Positions 17,890 through 27,814 of a stretch of 64,000 nt of DNA are shown here, piece by piece. This DNA is from an uncultured Prevotellaceae bacterium (GTDB taxonomy: Bacteria; Bacteroidota; Bacteroidia; Bacteroidales; Bacteroidaceae). A model generated the notes under the pieces. That model saw only the letters and a program-made list of their open reading frames with translations. It searched no databases and was not told the origin of the DNA. The DNA lies in the NCBI GenBank assembly GCA_946188395.1, contig CAMHUU010000003.1:48770-112769 (forward strand), in the 5' to 3' direction. The position numbers and the translations under genes are program-made. Position 1 is the first letter of the stretch, and each line of letters opens with the position of its first letter.

Positions 17890-19773
17890 ATGAACCTCTG
17901 GCTGTTCGACGAATACTTTCCAGTTGAGGCCACGTTGATGACCAAGCAAGAGTACAAAGCAGAACAAAGACACCGGCAGAAATCATCCCAGATGTTGTCG
18001 CCTGACGACATAGACCGCTATATTAATGAACAGCACATACCGGAACTGAGCAGTGACATACAGCAGAAACTGGAGATGACACGCAAGCGTCAGGGGACGA
18101 TGGTGACACCTGACGGTCAGCGTGCTGATGCTTATAAAGACTTGCCGCAGGAGCGCATCTACCTACAGACCGACAAGCCGTACTATGCAGCAGGTGATAC
18201 GGTGTGGCTGCGTGCCCACTTGATGGATGCCGAGACGAACGAGCCTGTCAGCCGTTCGCGCTTCGTTTATGTTGAACTGCACGACCAGCAGGCTGACACA
18301 CTGATGCAGTGCATGATGATACGTTGCGATGAGGATGGCGTGTTTGCCAACGCTCTGCTGTTGCCCAAGGAAATCAAAGGTGGAGTCTATACCTTAGTGG
18401 CTTATACGCAGTGGATGCGTAACTTTCCTGCCGAGCAGTTCTGTTATCAGCCACTGACGGTGGTGGGTGGTGGACGCGTCCGAGGGCATCGCATACCCAC
18501 AGAACTGATGGCGCTGCATGATGCCCAGGTGAGCATTCGTGGAAATGCTGCTACAGAAAGGGCACCTATCACGTTCGACATTGATGTTCGCGACAAGGAT
18601 GGGAATCCGCTTCATGGTATCTATGCACTCTCTGTTACTGACTACGACGTGGTGCAGCCTGATAGCGTGTTTGGCGACATCCGCCAGAGCCTGCTGCGAC
18701 AGCAACACGGCTACAAACCCGACACTGTCAGAAGCATCACTCATCCCTATCAGGAGCAGCAGTTCATCACGGGCCGCGTAAAGGGCAGCATTGGCCAACG
18801 CATCAAGAATCCGCACCTGCTGGTGCTCAACGCACAGACGGGTCAGCAATGGGAATTCGAACTGGGTGACAGTACCCGTTTTGCTTTAGCTGTGGATAAT
18901 CCTGAAGGCACCACATTCCAACTGGAGGGTACACGGCGCAGCGGTCGTACGACGTTCGTGGAACTGCAAATCGACTCGCTGACCTTCCCCAAGGTAACAT
19001 TGCCGCATTACACGTTGACGAAAGGTACAGACCTCGCTGCCTTCAGGGCGCAGGCCCAGACACAGCAGATGTACAACAGGGAAAGCCACATCGAACTGCC
19101 CGAGGTGGAGAAGGTGGGTAAGAAACGCAAACCGCTTAAAAACAACATCATGAGCCTAGAGGCTCCCAGAGGTTTCCAAGAGGAAGACCCGCGTATTGAG
19201 CGGGCAGCCAACATGCAGCAACTGCTGACATCGTTAGGCATGAGGGCTGTCTATAGAGATGGCGAAGCTTATATTACAACTCCTGACAATGCCGGCGTAA
19301 AAATCTTTGTAGATAATATAGTGGAGACGGATCATGACTATGTAATCAACCTGTTGCCGACGGACATCAAGTCCATAGAGTATTTCACACCAAACAATTC
19401 CATCAACGGATTCTTTGGAGTGCGCCCCGTATCCTATTCAGGGAAGGTGCCTGGTGTGCTGTTTGTCTTTTTGAAAGATGGTTCAGAAATCGTCAAAGCA
19501 AGAGCCAAGGACCGTCTTTCTTTTGTCACCGTTCGGCAGATGGGCTACCGCTGGCCTGTCGAGTTCTATTCTCCGCAATACACGGATAAGAGTCAGAAGA
19601 CGCGTCCTGACCATCGCACCACACTTTATTGGAACCCGAAGGTCACGACGGATGCCAATGGCAAAGCAAGTGTGAAGTTCTACGCATCAGATATCTCCAA
19701 GCGTTATCTCGTAACCCTCGAAGGTGTCAGCAACGACGGAACTATCGTACGAAAGCAAACGGTCATAGAATAA
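17890..19773 (+). pseudogene. 3' part of the same MG2 envelope protein gene
   Basis: 627 codons from the first ATG after the amber. It has no signal peptide, although the MG2 domain (IYLQTDKPYYAAGDTVWL, about residues 94-111) and the rest clearly belong outside the cytoplasm. It is paralogous along most of its length to the 14741-17017 protein, sharing QWMRNFPAE, SVTDYDVVQPD and the C-terminal WNPKV...LEGVSNDGTIV block. It lacks the roughly 90-residue region around the 22-bp array. Being in the same frame as 17038-17868 with only 21 bases between stop and ATG, it is best read as the second half of a nonsense-split gene. Confidence 0.7.
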
Positions 19774-19800
19774 GTTTGTCCCCCTCGTTCCCTTAAACAA

Positions 19801-19837
19801 AAAAGCCAAAAGAAGCATGAGGTTTCTTTTGGCTTTT
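19801..19837. terminator. Bidirectional terminator
   Basis: A perfect 14-bp stem (19801-19814 with 19824-19837), a 9-nt loop, A-rich on the left and T-rich on the right. It separates the MG2 operon from a minus-strand gene. Confidence 0.9.
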
Positions 19838-19858
19838 GGATTGTTGTTGCTGAATGCG

Positions 19859-20251
19859 TTAGAACATCTGCCCAACGGCTCGGGCCTCGTCGCCCTCGAA
19901 GGTGATGACATCGGTTACGGGTTCGTAACTCATGCGGGCAAACTGATGAAGCAGTATGGCGAGAAACGCTCTGTCACGCGAGATGCAGACTTCTGCCATG
20001 TAGTTACCGTTAGCAACTGGTTTCGGACGGAAGTTGCCAATAGCCTGAGCGAGTTTCTCCCGTTCTGTGGTGAGGATGCGTTTCAACTGTTCGCCATCAG
20101 CGGGCGACATTTCGATGGTCTGGGCGTCGATAACGCTATTAGTAGGATTATAGACAGCTGTAGTGCGCAGTCCGAACAGAGATTTGCTGATGCTAATACG
20201 AGCATCAGCGCAGATGCTGTTCCACATCTGCAATTGTTTGATATTTGCCAT
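19859..20251 (-). CDS. Conserved hypothetical protein, 130 residues
   Basis: The start is taken at the ATG at 20251 (MANIKQLQMW); an in-frame extension to 20296 is unlikely. The protein is soluble, mixed alpha/beta, with no signal peptide and no motif I recognise. Notable segments are ISISKSLFGLRTTAVYNPTNSVID and KPVANGNYMAEVCISRDRAF. Codon use and the flanking bidirectional terminator support a real single gene. The function is unknown. Confidence 0.65.
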   Translation of the reverse strand: MANIKQLQMWNSICADARISISKSLFGLRTTAVYNPTNSVIDAQTIEMSPADGEQLKRILTTEREKLAQAIGNFRPKPVANGNYMAEVCISRDRAFLAILLHQFARMSYEPVTDVITFEGDEARAVGQMF

Positions 20252-20318
20252 TGTTATCTTTTCTTTGTTAATAATGTTTGTTTCCCCTCCTCTCATCGTT
20301 GCAAAGGGAAACAGATCG

Positions 20319-20738
20319 CTAACAAAGAAGCCGCCTTAGCGCAATGACATAGTAAAGGCGCGAAGGCGCAGCAACGGTGCACTGTCTGTCGAGGCAGCCA
20401 CACCATTGCTGTATGGTACATTTAAAGGGTTTGTAAACTTCGTTCCCTGCCCAGCGTCCATGATGCTTGCCAGGTTTACCGCCATGCGTTGGCAACAGGC
20501 GGGTGGGACGTGATGAGGCGACACGATGTGATGATGAGGCTGAGCGGAAGGCAACTTCTACAGGACTCTGGGGCTCCTCGGCTACATGCTTCAGATAGCC
20601 GTCGTGCTGTTTAATCTGTTCTTCGCTCTTCTGCTCGTCTCTTGCAGCCATGCCTTGTGCCTTGGTATCCAGAATGGAACCAAGGAAATCGCACAATAAC
20701 GTGGCGACGAGGAAGAGACGAATCAGAAACCTGTTCAT
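20319..20738 (-). CDS. Small secreted hypothetical protein
   Basis: 139 residues from the ATG at 20738 (MNRFLIRLFLVATLLCDFLG, a signal peptide or N-terminal anchor). The mature part is basic, with PTRLLPTHGGKPGKHHGRW and a cysteine-containing C-terminus ending YYVIALRRLLC. The reading beyond about residue 105 is odd, and another frame over the same bases (20336-20554) also looks protein-like, so a frameshift cannot be excluded. A -7 box lies just upstream. No function is suggested. Confidence 0.5.
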   Translation of the reverse strand: MNRFLIRLFLVATLLCDFLGSILDTKAQGMAARDEQKSEEQIKQHDGYLKHVAEEPQSPVEVAFRSASSSHRVASSRPTRLLPTHGGKPGKHHGRWAGNEVYKPFKCTIQQWCGCLDRQCTVAAPSRLYYVIALRRLLC

Positions 20739-20760
20739 GCCGTTTTTCAATAACTGGCGG

Positions 20761-20768
20761 CAAAAATA
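20761..20768 (-). promoter_or_regulatory. -7 box for the small secreted protein gene
   Basis: TATTTTTG on the minus strand, 23 bp upstream of the ATG at 20738; fits TAnnTTTG. Confidence 0.45.
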
Positions 20769-20885
20769 CGAAAAACTTTCGGAAACACCTTCGGTTTTCG
20801 CGAAAAAAGTTTAGAATGAAGGAAAAATTGCTGGCTGATGACATTTTGACCTTTCATCAGTCCTTAATATATAAAGGTATAGACG

Positions 20886-23285
20886 ATGAAGAAACTAACG
20901 CTGAAGGCATTTTTATTTTTTATTTTTTGTTTTCTATTGACTCCTGCTAGAGCGCAACACCGCTTGTGGTACGACCAGCCTGCCCAGACGTGGACGCAGG
21001 CACTGCCCATCGGTAATGGTGTGATGGGTGGAATGGTGTTTGGAACTCCAGCGGTAGAGCATATTCAATTGAACGAGGAAACCATTTGGGCCGGACAGCC
21101 TAATAATGTGGTGAACCCCAATGCGAAGGAGGCTCTGCCCGAGGTGCGCAGACTGATTTTCGAAGGAAAATACAAAGAGGCGCAGGACTTGGCCAACGCC
21201 AAGGTGATGCCCCGTGCCGTAGACAAGAATATGGGTATGCCCTATCAGCCGTTTGGCGACCTGTATATCGCAATGCCTGGACACGCAAACTACTCTGATT
21301 ATGAGCGTTGGTTGGATTTGGACAATGCCAAAAGCGTGGTGAGCTACCAAGTAGCCGGGGTGCAGTATGAACGTGAAACGATAGCCCCGTTGGGAGGTCA
21401 TCAAGTTATTGCTATCCGCCTGACTGCCAGCGAGAAAGGCAAGATTACGTTTACTGCCAATATGACGTCGCCCCATGAAAACGTGCTCATCAACATGGAT
21501 GGTAACGAGGCGACGCTGCTGGGTGTTTCCAGCAAGCACGAAGGTTTGAAGGGTAAGGTGCGCTTTATGGGGCGTATGGCTGTACAGACAAAGGGCGGTC
21601 AGGTCAGCGGTTCGAATGGAATCATCAGCGTCGTTGGTGCCGATGAGGCTACGCTGTATGTCACTGTTGGCACTAATGTCAAGAGTTATAAGGACATCAC
21701 GGGCGACGAAGTCCAGCAGTCGAAAGAACGCCTGAGCGGAGCAATGGCCCTAGGCTATGAGGCGCTGAAGGCCCTGCACGAAAAGACCTATAAGCACTAT
21801 TACAACCGCGTGACGCTTGACTTGGGCGAAGACCAATATGCCAACGTCCCCATGAATAAGCGTATCGAGCGCTTTAGTGTGGTCAGCGATTCTGTCGCTG
21901 ACAATCACCTCGTTGCCACTTACTTTCAGTTCGGACGTTACCTGTTGATTTGCAGCAGTCAGCCCGACAATATGAACCCTGCTAACCTTCAGGGTATCTG
22001 GAACGACAAGATGTTCCCCTCGTGGGACTCGAAATACACCACGAACATCAATCTCGAGATGAATTACTGGCCTTCGGAGGTCACGAACTTGACAGAGATG
22101 AACGAGCCTTTGTTTAAACTCATCCGTGAGATTTATGAACAAGGTAAGGAAACGGCTCGCGATATGTATGGTGCAGAGGGTTGGGTGCTGCACCACAATA
22201 CTGACCAGTGGCGTATTACGGGCCCTGTGGATCGTGCCCAAACGGGACTCTGGCCTGTAGGTTCTGCTTGGCTCTGTCGCCATTTGTGGGAGCACTATCT
22301 TTATACGAGCGACAAGGATTTCCTTCGTCAGTACTATCCCATCATGCTCGACGCAGCCCGTTTCTATACGCAGACACTGCAAAAGCATCCAACGAAGGGC
22401 TGGCTTGTCGTCTGTCCTGGTGAGTCGCCAGAACATGGTGGTAAGGGCCGCCCCACACCGCTCGACGCAGGTGTGACGATGGACAATCAGATTGTTACTG
22501 AGCTATACACCAACGTACTGGAAGCTGCTAAAATCATTGGCGACAACAACCCTCTGCTCTCAGTTTTCAGTTCTCAGTTAGCACAACTTCCTCCCATGCA
22601 GATAGGTCGTTGGGGCCAGTTGCAGGAGTGGCTCGACGATTTAGATGATCCCAAGGACGACCATCGCCATTTCTCACATCTCTACGGACTCTATCCTTCG
22701 TATCAGATTTCTCCCACTCGCACCCCAGCGCTTTGGGAAGCTGCACGTAAGTCGCTTGAGGCTCGTGGCGACGTATCGACAGGTTGGTCGATGGGTTGGA
22801 AAGTCTGTTCGTGGGCCCGTTTGCTCGATGGCGAGCACGCCTACAAGCTCATCAAGGACCAGTTGACGCTGACTGCCGACACCTTCTTGATTTTTGGCAC
22901 CGTCAAGCAACGTGGCGGTACCTATCCCAATATGTTCGATGCCCATCCACCCTTCCAGATTGACGGCAACTTCGGTTGTACGGCTGGTATTGCCGAGATG
23001 CTGATGCAGAGCTACGATGGATTTATCTATCTGTTACCAGCCCTTCCCTCTGTATGGAAAGACGGTAGCATCAAGGGCCTTGTGGCTCGTGGAGGATTTG
23101 AGATTGATATCGACTGGAAGGACGGAAAACTGACGAAGGCTGTTGTTCGCTCTCGTAATGGAGGAACTTGTCTGCTTCGTTCGAATACTCCCATCAAGGG
23201 TAAAGGTTTGAAAAAAGGTAAGCAGAACCTCTATACCTTGAACACCAAAGCTGGCGGAGTCTATGAATTAAAGGTAAAAGAGTAA
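20886..23285 (+). CDS. GH95 alpha-L-fucosidase (or alpha-L-galactosidase), secreted
   Basis: 799 residues. The signal peptide ends at ARAQ (about residue 23). GH95 hallmarks: the N-terminal sandwich starting [14 protein letters not shown] and NEETIWAG; the NLQGIWND block and N-x-N pair in [13 protein letters not shown] (about residue 386); CPGESPE; and [10 protein letters not shown] (about residue 691). GH95 enzymes cleave terminal alpha-1,2-linked L-fucose, and some remove L-galactose, by inversion. It probably shares a transcript with the isomerase-like gene 28 bp downstream. A second GH95 gene lies at 61.4-63.7 kb. The signal-peptide DNA is a poly-T/A tract like those at 51.6-56.3 kb. Confidence 0.92.
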   Translation: MKKLTLKAFLFFIFCFLLTPARAQHRLWYDQPAQTWTQALPIGNGVMGGMVFGTPAVEHIQLNEETIWAGQPNNVVNPNAKEALPEVRRLIFEGKYKEAQDLANAKVMPRAVDKNMGMPYQPFGDLYIAMPGHANYSDYERWLDLDNAKSVVSYQVAGVQYERETIAPLGGHQVIAIRLTASEKGKITFTANMTSPHENVLINMDGNEATLLGVSSKHEGLKGKVRFMGRMAVQTKGGQVSGSNGIISVVGADEATLYVTVGTNVKSYKDITGDEVQQSKERLSGAMALGYEALKALHEKTYKHYYNRVTLDLGEDQYANVPMNKRIERFSVVSDSVADNHLVATYFQFGRYLLICSSQPDNMNPANLQGIWNDKMFPSWDSKYTTNINLEMNYWPSEVTNLTEMNEPLFKLIREIYEQGKETARDMYGAEGWVLHHNTDQWRITGPVDRAQTGLWPVGSAWLCRHLWEHYLYTSDKDFLRQYYPIMLDAARFYTQTLQKHPTKGWLVVCPGESPEHGGKGRPTPLDAGVTMDNQIVTELYTNVLEAAKIIGDNNPLLSVFSSQLAQLPPMQIGRWGQLQEWLDDLDDPKDDHRHFSHLYGLYPSYQISPTRTPALWEAARKSLEARGDVSTGWSMGWKVCSWARLLDGEHAYKLIKDQLTLTADTFLIFGTVKQRGGTYPNMFDAHPPFQIDGNFGCTAGIAEMLMQSYDGFIYLLPALPSVWKDGSIKGLVARGGFEIDIDWKDGKLTKAVVRSRNGGTCLLRSNTPIKGKGLKKGKQNLYTLNTKAGGVYELKVKE

Positions 23286-23313
23286 AAAACTATCACTAAA
23301 CAAAAATACGATT

Positions 23314-24738
23314 ATGAAGAACGGAAAAACATGTTTTGGCGTGATTATCGGAACACGCGCCTATTTTAACTCTGAGTTGGCCAAAGACGTGCGTAAGCAA
23401 CTGCTGAAGACACTCGAAGATGGAGGTTATGAGTACATCATTCTGCCTGAGGATGCTACACCTACCGGCAGTTCAAGCATCGAGACTCGCGAGGATGGTC
23501 TGAAGGTTTCGAAGCAGTTCCGTGAGCATCGCGACGAGATTGACGGTATCATTGTCTCGCTGCCTAACTTCGGCTTCGAAATTGGTATCATCAACGCCAT
23601 TAGCGATGCTGACTTGAACGTCCCCGTATTGGTACAGGCTTGTGACGACGAGAATGACAAGGTTGACCTTGATTCACGTCGCGATGCTTTCTGCGGTAAG
23701 ATCAGTGTGTGTAACAACCTCTATCAGTATGGTATTCCCTTTACGGACACCACTCTGCATACTTATAGCATCTACGACCCACTGCTCCGCAAGGACATCG
23801 ACCGCTTTGCTGCTATCTGTCGCGTAGTCAATGGTTTGCGCCACTGTCGACTGGGACAGATTGGAACGCGTCCTTTGGGTTTCAACACATGTCGTGCATC
23901 AGAAAAGCTGTTACAGCGCTCAGGCATCACCGTTGTTCCTGCTGACCTCAGCGAGATCCTTTATGCTGCCCAGAAGATCAGCGACGACGATCCCAAATTT
24001 ATCGAGATGTGTAATCGTACCTGCAATTACGCCAAGGTGCCCGACAGCTATAAGGAGAAGTTAGGCTTGCAGGCTAAGTTCAGCGTGGCTGTTGAAAACT
24101 GGATTGAGCAGAACGATGTGCAGGCTGTAGCCATTCAGTGTTGGGATTCGTTGGAGCAGAACTACGGCTGTGCCCCCTGTGTCACCATGTCGATGCTAAG
24201 CGAGAAACTGATTCCTGCTGCTTGTGAGACTGACCTCGCTGGTGCCGTATCGATGTACGCCCTCGCCCTCGCCTCGCAGAATGCTCCTGCCTTGCTCGAC
24301 TGGAACAACAACTTCGCTGAGGATCGCAACAAGTGTGTCTGCACACACTGCGGCAACTTCCCCAAGCAGTTTGTGGGGAATGGCGACCTCAAGTTAGGTC
24401 CGTTGGGCGTGTTGGGTCGTACACTGGGTAAAATCAATACCTTTGGCGCTGTCTATGCTAAGGTCAGCGAAGGACCCTTCACCTTCTTCCGTATCTCGAC
24501 AGACGACCCCAAGGGCTGCATCAAGGCTTACTTGGGCAAGGGCGAGCTCACCAACGACCCCTACGGAATGGATGGCTGTATCGCCGTCACGAAGGTCGAC
24601 AACCTGCAGAAGCTGATGAAATACATCTGCAAGAACGGCTTCGAGCACCACGTTGCCATGTGCCGTACTGATGTCGTCGACATCCTCAACGAGGCCATCG
24701 AGACCTATCTCGGATGGAACCTCTACGTCCACGAGTAA
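23314..24738 (+). CDS. L-fucose/L-arabinose isomerase-family protein
   Basis: 474 residues, cytoplasmic. The fold pattern follows the fucose/arabinose isomerase superfamily: an N-terminal Rossmann-like part (GVIIGTRAYF, GIIVSLPNFGFE), a middle part (QCWDSLEQNYGCAPCVTMSML) and a C-terminal beta-barrel part. It is shorter than FucI (608 residues here) and only distantly similar to it. Related uncharacterised proteins often lie in glycan loci. Being 28 bp after a GH95 gene suggests it isomerises the sugar that enzyme releases or a derivative of it, but catalytic residues cannot be assigned with confidence. It converges on the thioredoxin-fold gene with a 5-bp gap. Confidence 0.75.
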   Translation: MKNGKTCFGVIIGTRAYFNSELAKDVRKQLLKTLEDGGYEYIILPEDATPTGSSSIETREDGLKVSKQFREHRDEIDGIIVSLPNFGFEIGIINAISDADLNVPVLVQACDDENDKVDLDSRRDAFCGKISVCNNLYQYGIPFTDTTLHTYSIYDPLLRKDIDRFAAICRVVNGLRHCRLGQIGTRPLGFNTCRASEKLLQRSGITVVPADLSEILYAAQKISDDDPKFIEMCNRTCNYAKVPDSYKEKLGLQAKFSVAVENWIEQNDVQAVAIQCWDSLEQNYGCAPCVTMSMLSEKLIPAACETDLAGAVSMYALALASQNAPALLDWNNNFAEDRNKCVCTHCGNFPKQFVGNGDLKLGPLGVLGRTLGKINTFGAVYAKVSEGPFTFFRISTDDPKGCIKAYLGKGELTNDPYGMDGCIAVTKVDNLQKLMKYICKNGFEHHVAMCRTDVVDILNEAIETYLGWNLYVHE

Positions 24739-24743
24739 GGGCA

Positions 24744-27110
24744 TTACTTCATTTGCTCCAGCAGGCGTTCGAGGTTGTCGAGGTCGAAGGCTGATACTTG
24801 TAAGTCGAGCAACTGGCCTTCGCGGTTGAAGAGCTTGTAGGTAGGCCAGGCGTGGACGTTCAGATACTGCTCGATGGCTCTTTGCTGTTCTGCTGGCAGG
24901 TTGTAGTGGGCCACGTTCGGGCCGCTGACGTTATACTCCTTGATGACATTCTCCCACGAGTCCTGCGGGCTGTTGTTGGCCAGATAGAGATACTGGATGT
25001 CGAAGCGGTTCAGACGGGCATACTCCTCAGTAGAGTGGGAGAGTGCATCCTTGCAGGGACCGCACCACGTGCCCCAGACGTCGAGGAGCACGAACTTGCC
25101 CTTGTAGGGTTCGAGGATTTTCTTCAGCAGTGCCTCTCCCTCGCTGATGTTTGCCAAGTCATCCGATGACTTCAGTACGAGCTTGTCGAAGTCGCGATTC
25201 TCGATGGCCAGATAGTGGTCGTTCTGTTTCTCCAGCATCGCTATACAGTCGGGGTTTTTGATTATCGCCCTCAGCGAGTCCATGACGCTGGGCTGCAGTG
25301 ATGTGCGCTCGTGGTCGAACGAGGCGTAGGCCTGACGGAAGAGCCAGACGTCCTTGATGAACGGCTCAGCATGCAGCGAGTCGAGTGTCTTTGTGTTTTC
25401 TCTCATCAAGGCGAGCATCATGCCTGCGTTGATTAACTTTCTGTTCTTAGGTGCATTGAATATCTTATCCACCTCCTTAATCATGTCGGCATTCAGTGAG
25501 TCAATCTCATGTGACTTGCGGATTTTATCTTCGATGGTGGGTTCGGCATTGACGAGGGGTGTTACCTCATCAATCCATTTGGCCCAACGGGTGAGCAATG
25601 CCAGTTCCTCGTCGTTCGAGGCAAAGTCCTTGTAATTGTCGCGCATGCTGTAGGAAAATACGGCATTACGGGCCCGCGAAGCATCGTCGATGTAGTCGCG
25701 CAGGAAACCGCTGAAGTCACGATGCAGCGTGTATGGCTTCACCATCTTCGTCCAGAACGTGTCGTAGGCATATTGTCGGGCATGAGCGGTGAGCTGCATG
25801 TTGGAGCAATCGAAGCGTGACTGTCCGAAGTCGCGAGACAACTGACTGATGACATTGTCCTTACGGTATTGACTGAAACGGCTGGAGAGTGTGGGATGCT
25901 GCTGACAGAGCGCGTCAATGGCATCATGCTGTGTCTTGATGATGCTGTCGTTCCAGGCGATGTAATGCTCGACGTCCTCGCCTTTCTCCAGACGACGTCC
26001 ACACCAGGGAAGCGGGAATCGGAACAGCTCGTTCTGCAAGCGGCAGTCGTCGCCCATGACGAAGCGACGGCCCTCCTTGAAGTCGTAGAGCATGAAGTAG
26101 GTCTTGCCGGGCTCCAGCATCGTGCGAATGAAGCAACGTCCCCAGTCCATAAAGAACTCGCTGCTGTTCATGAGTGGGAACTTGGCTGTGAAGCGACCCA
26201 GCGAATCTAGGTTGGCAAACACCGTCTCTTGCTTGTCTGTGTAGTAGTTCTGGTAACTTATCTCGAAATTTTTGTCTTTCTTGAAGTGCTCGGGCATATC
26301 CTTGAGCCAGCCCACGATGGTGACGGAATCCGGCTTGTAGCTTGTATCGACAAAGTCCTTGCGCAGGTCCTTTGTGGGATAGTCGGGCAGGAAACGACCA
26401 GTCATCATGGAGTACGTAGCCCTCTGATTGCCAATCTGTATCGCACGCGTTCCTTTCTTGTCTTTGCCGATAGTAATTTTCAGTTCGTCGTTGCCGTTGG
26501 TGAGCACCATCTTGGCTTCGCCCGTCTTGGGGTTCACGTCGCGCTGCTTATACGTCCAGAACTTACAGTCGTAGATGGCACAATCCTCCAAGAAGGCAAT
26601 CTTCCAATCACCAGTCTGATCGTCGCGCCAATAAGAGGGGAAGAACTGTTTCCTGCGCTCCTCGACAGGTTTGATGCCTTTGATTTGGAAGGCGCCCCAG
26701 CCGTCGCCCTCAATGAAGTCGAACACCTTCGTGCCCTTCGGCAGCGGTGGGAAGTGAAAGGTCATCTCGCGCTTGCCACTCTTGTCCACAAAGGTGTGTT
26801 TGTTGAGCTCGATGTTGTCAGCCGAGACGATGGTGTAACGCTGGTCTCCCACTTTCAGATAAGTGTCGCCAACAAACTGGAACCATTGGCCAAGTTGTTC
26901 CGAATCAGGACGTTCCCAGGCAGTGATATAGACCACCGTCTCGTTGTCCTTCAGCTCCACCTTCTTCACATCGAGCAACAGGTGAAAGAATCCGTCGCCA
27001 TAGCTTGTTCCATACTCAGTAGTGGGTTGTTCCCACACCGTTACATTCTCTTTTGCCCAGCCCGTCACTACGAAGAGGGCAAAAAGCATAGTTGATAATA
27101 GTCTGTTCAT
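24744..27110 (-). CDS. Secreted protein with C-terminal thioredoxin-like (TlpA-type) domain
   Basis: 788 residues. The signal peptide ends at GWAK (about residue 20). The first 600 residues form beta-rich and helical regions without a name I can give; the segment at 205-300 recalls DUF4369-type N-terminal domains. The C-terminal 140 residues are a thioredoxin fold with an intact WCGPC active site in VLLDVWGTWCGPCKDAL. Such proteins act as periplasmic thiol reductases, or as substrate-binding redox proteins. It stands alone with its own promoter. Confidence 0.78.
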   Translation of the reverse strand: MNRLLSTMLFALFVVTGWAKENVTVWEQPTTEYGTSYGDGFFHLLLDVKKVELKDNETVVYITAWERPDSEQLGQWFQFVGDTYLKVGDQRYTIVSADNIELNKHTFVDKSGKREMTFHFPPLPKGTKVFDFIEGDGWGAFQIKGIKPVEERRKQFFPSYWRDDQTGDWKIAFLEDCAIYDCKFWTYKQRDVNPKTGEAKMVLTNGNDELKITIGKDKKGTRAIQIGNQRATYSMMTGRFLPDYPTKDLRKDFVDTSYKPDSVTIVGWLKDMPEHFKKDKNFEISYQNYYTDKQETVFANLDSLGRFTAKFPLMNSSEFFMDWGRCFIRTMLEPGKTYFMLYDFKEGRRFVMGDDCRLQNELFRFPLPWCGRRLEKGEDVEHYIAWNDSIIKTQHDAIDALCQQHPTLSSRFSQYRKDNVISQLSRDFGQSRFDCSNMQLTAHARQYAYDTFWTKMVKPYTLHRDFSGFLRDYIDDASRARNAVFSYSMRDNYKDFASNDEELALLTRWAKWIDEVTPLVNAEPTIEDKIRKSHEIDSLNADMIKEVDKIFNAPKNRKLINAGMMLALMRENTKTLDSLHAEPFIKDVWLFRQAYASFDHERTSLQPSVMDSLRAIIKNPDCIAMLEKQNDHYLAIENRDFDKLVLKSSDDLANISEGEALLKKILEPYKGKFVLLDVWGTWCGPCKDALSHSTEEYARLNRFDIQYLYLANNSPQDSWENVIKEYNVSGPNVAHYNLPAEQQRAIEQYLNVHAWPTYKLFNREGQLLDLQVSAFDLDNLERLLEQMK

Positions 27111-27132
27111 ATCGGTTTATTTGATTGCGATG

Positions 27133-27140
27133 CAAAGGTA
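27133..27140 (-). promoter_or_regulatory. -7 box for the thioredoxin-fold gene
   Basis: TACCTTTG on the minus strand, 23 bp upstream of the ATG at 27110. No matching -33 box was found. Confidence 0.55.
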
Positions 27141-27200
27141 ATGATTTTTCTTTGATTCCTTTGCATAATTATTCGAAAAATTAAAAAAAGTAGGAATTTA

Positions 27201-27232
27201 TTTGGTGATTTGACAACTTATTCGTACCTTTG
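27201..27232 (+). promoter_or_regulatory. Promoter of the rimP-nusA-infB operon
   Basis: TTTG (27201-27204), 20 bp, then TACCTTTG (27225-27232). This is a textbook Bacteroidota promoter, 74 bp before rimP. Confidence 0.8.
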
Positions 27233-27247
27233 CACCCGTTCAGAGGA

Positions 27248-27284
27248 ATGAGAGACTCCAGCGAGAGTCTCTCATTCTTTCATT
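27248..27284 (+). promoter_or_regulatory. Terminator-like hairpin in the operon leader
   Basis: ATGAGAGACT (27248-27257) pairs perfectly with AGTCTCTCAT (27266-27275) across an 8-nt loop, followed by TCTTTCATTTT. It lies between the promoter and rimP, so it could act as an attenuator or stabilise the 5' end. Confidence 0.6.
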
Positions 27285-27305
27285 TTAAATACTTAAACAT
27301 CGTTT

Positions 27306-27779
27306 ATGATAGACAAGAACGTAGTAACAAAAGCTGTTGAGGAGTGGTTGCAAAAGGGCGACTACTATCTGGTAGATGTAGAAATGACCACAGACGACCG
27401 TATCGTGATTGAAATAGACCACGCTGATGGTGTATGGATTGAAGACTGTGCTGACTTGAGCCGTCATTTGCAAGAGTCGCTAGGCGAGGAGCTTGGCGAC
27501 TATGAACTGGAGGTTGGCTCGGCAGGTATCGGGCAGCCTTTTAAGGTGATGCAGCAGTATGTGAACCACATCGGCAAGGAGGTGGAAGTGCTGCAGAGCA
27601 ATGGTCTGAAGCTGCAGGGCATCCTGAAGGAGGTTGATGCTGAGGCCGGACAGTTCTCTGTGGCAGTGAAGGAGAAGCAGCAGGTGGATGGCAAGAAGCG
27701 CCCTCAGCTGGTTGAGGTTGACAAGTCGTTCAACGTGAGCGACGTGAAATACTGCAAATACCTGCTGGCTTTCAAGTAA
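27306..27779 (+). CDS. rimP: Ribosome maturation factor RimP
   Basis: 157 residues, the usual length. RimP features include DYYLVDVEMTTDDRIVIEIDHADGVWIEDCADLSRHLQ and the downstream YELEVGSAGIGQPFKV, corresponding to the family's EVSSPG segment. It binds the 30S subunit during late assembly. It is the first gene of the rimP-nusA-infB cluster, which is conserved across bacteria, and is 35 bp before nusA. The gene sits behind a strong consensus promoter and a leader hairpin. Confidence 0.95.
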   Translation: MIDKNVVTKAVEEWLQKGDYYLVDVEMTTDDRIVIEIDHADGVWIEDCADLSRHLQESLGEELGDYELEVGSAGIGQPFKVMQQYVNHIGKEVEVLQSNGLKLQGILKEVDAEAGQFSVAVKEKQQVDGKKRPQLVEVDKSFNVSDVKYCKYLLAFK

Positions 27780-27814
27780 GAGAAGGACAACTAAAATTAA
27801 AAACAAAATAAAGA

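Noticed and set aside
20336..20554. Separate gene in another frame overlapping the small secreted protein
   Set aside because: It would begin inside the longer frame without its own promoter or signal. It is mentioned only as a possible sign of a frameshift.
24739..24743. Terminator between the isomerase-like gene and the thioredoxin-fold gene
   Set aside because: The stop codons are 5 bp apart and no stem with a T run was found. The same is true of the 61382/61387 junction.
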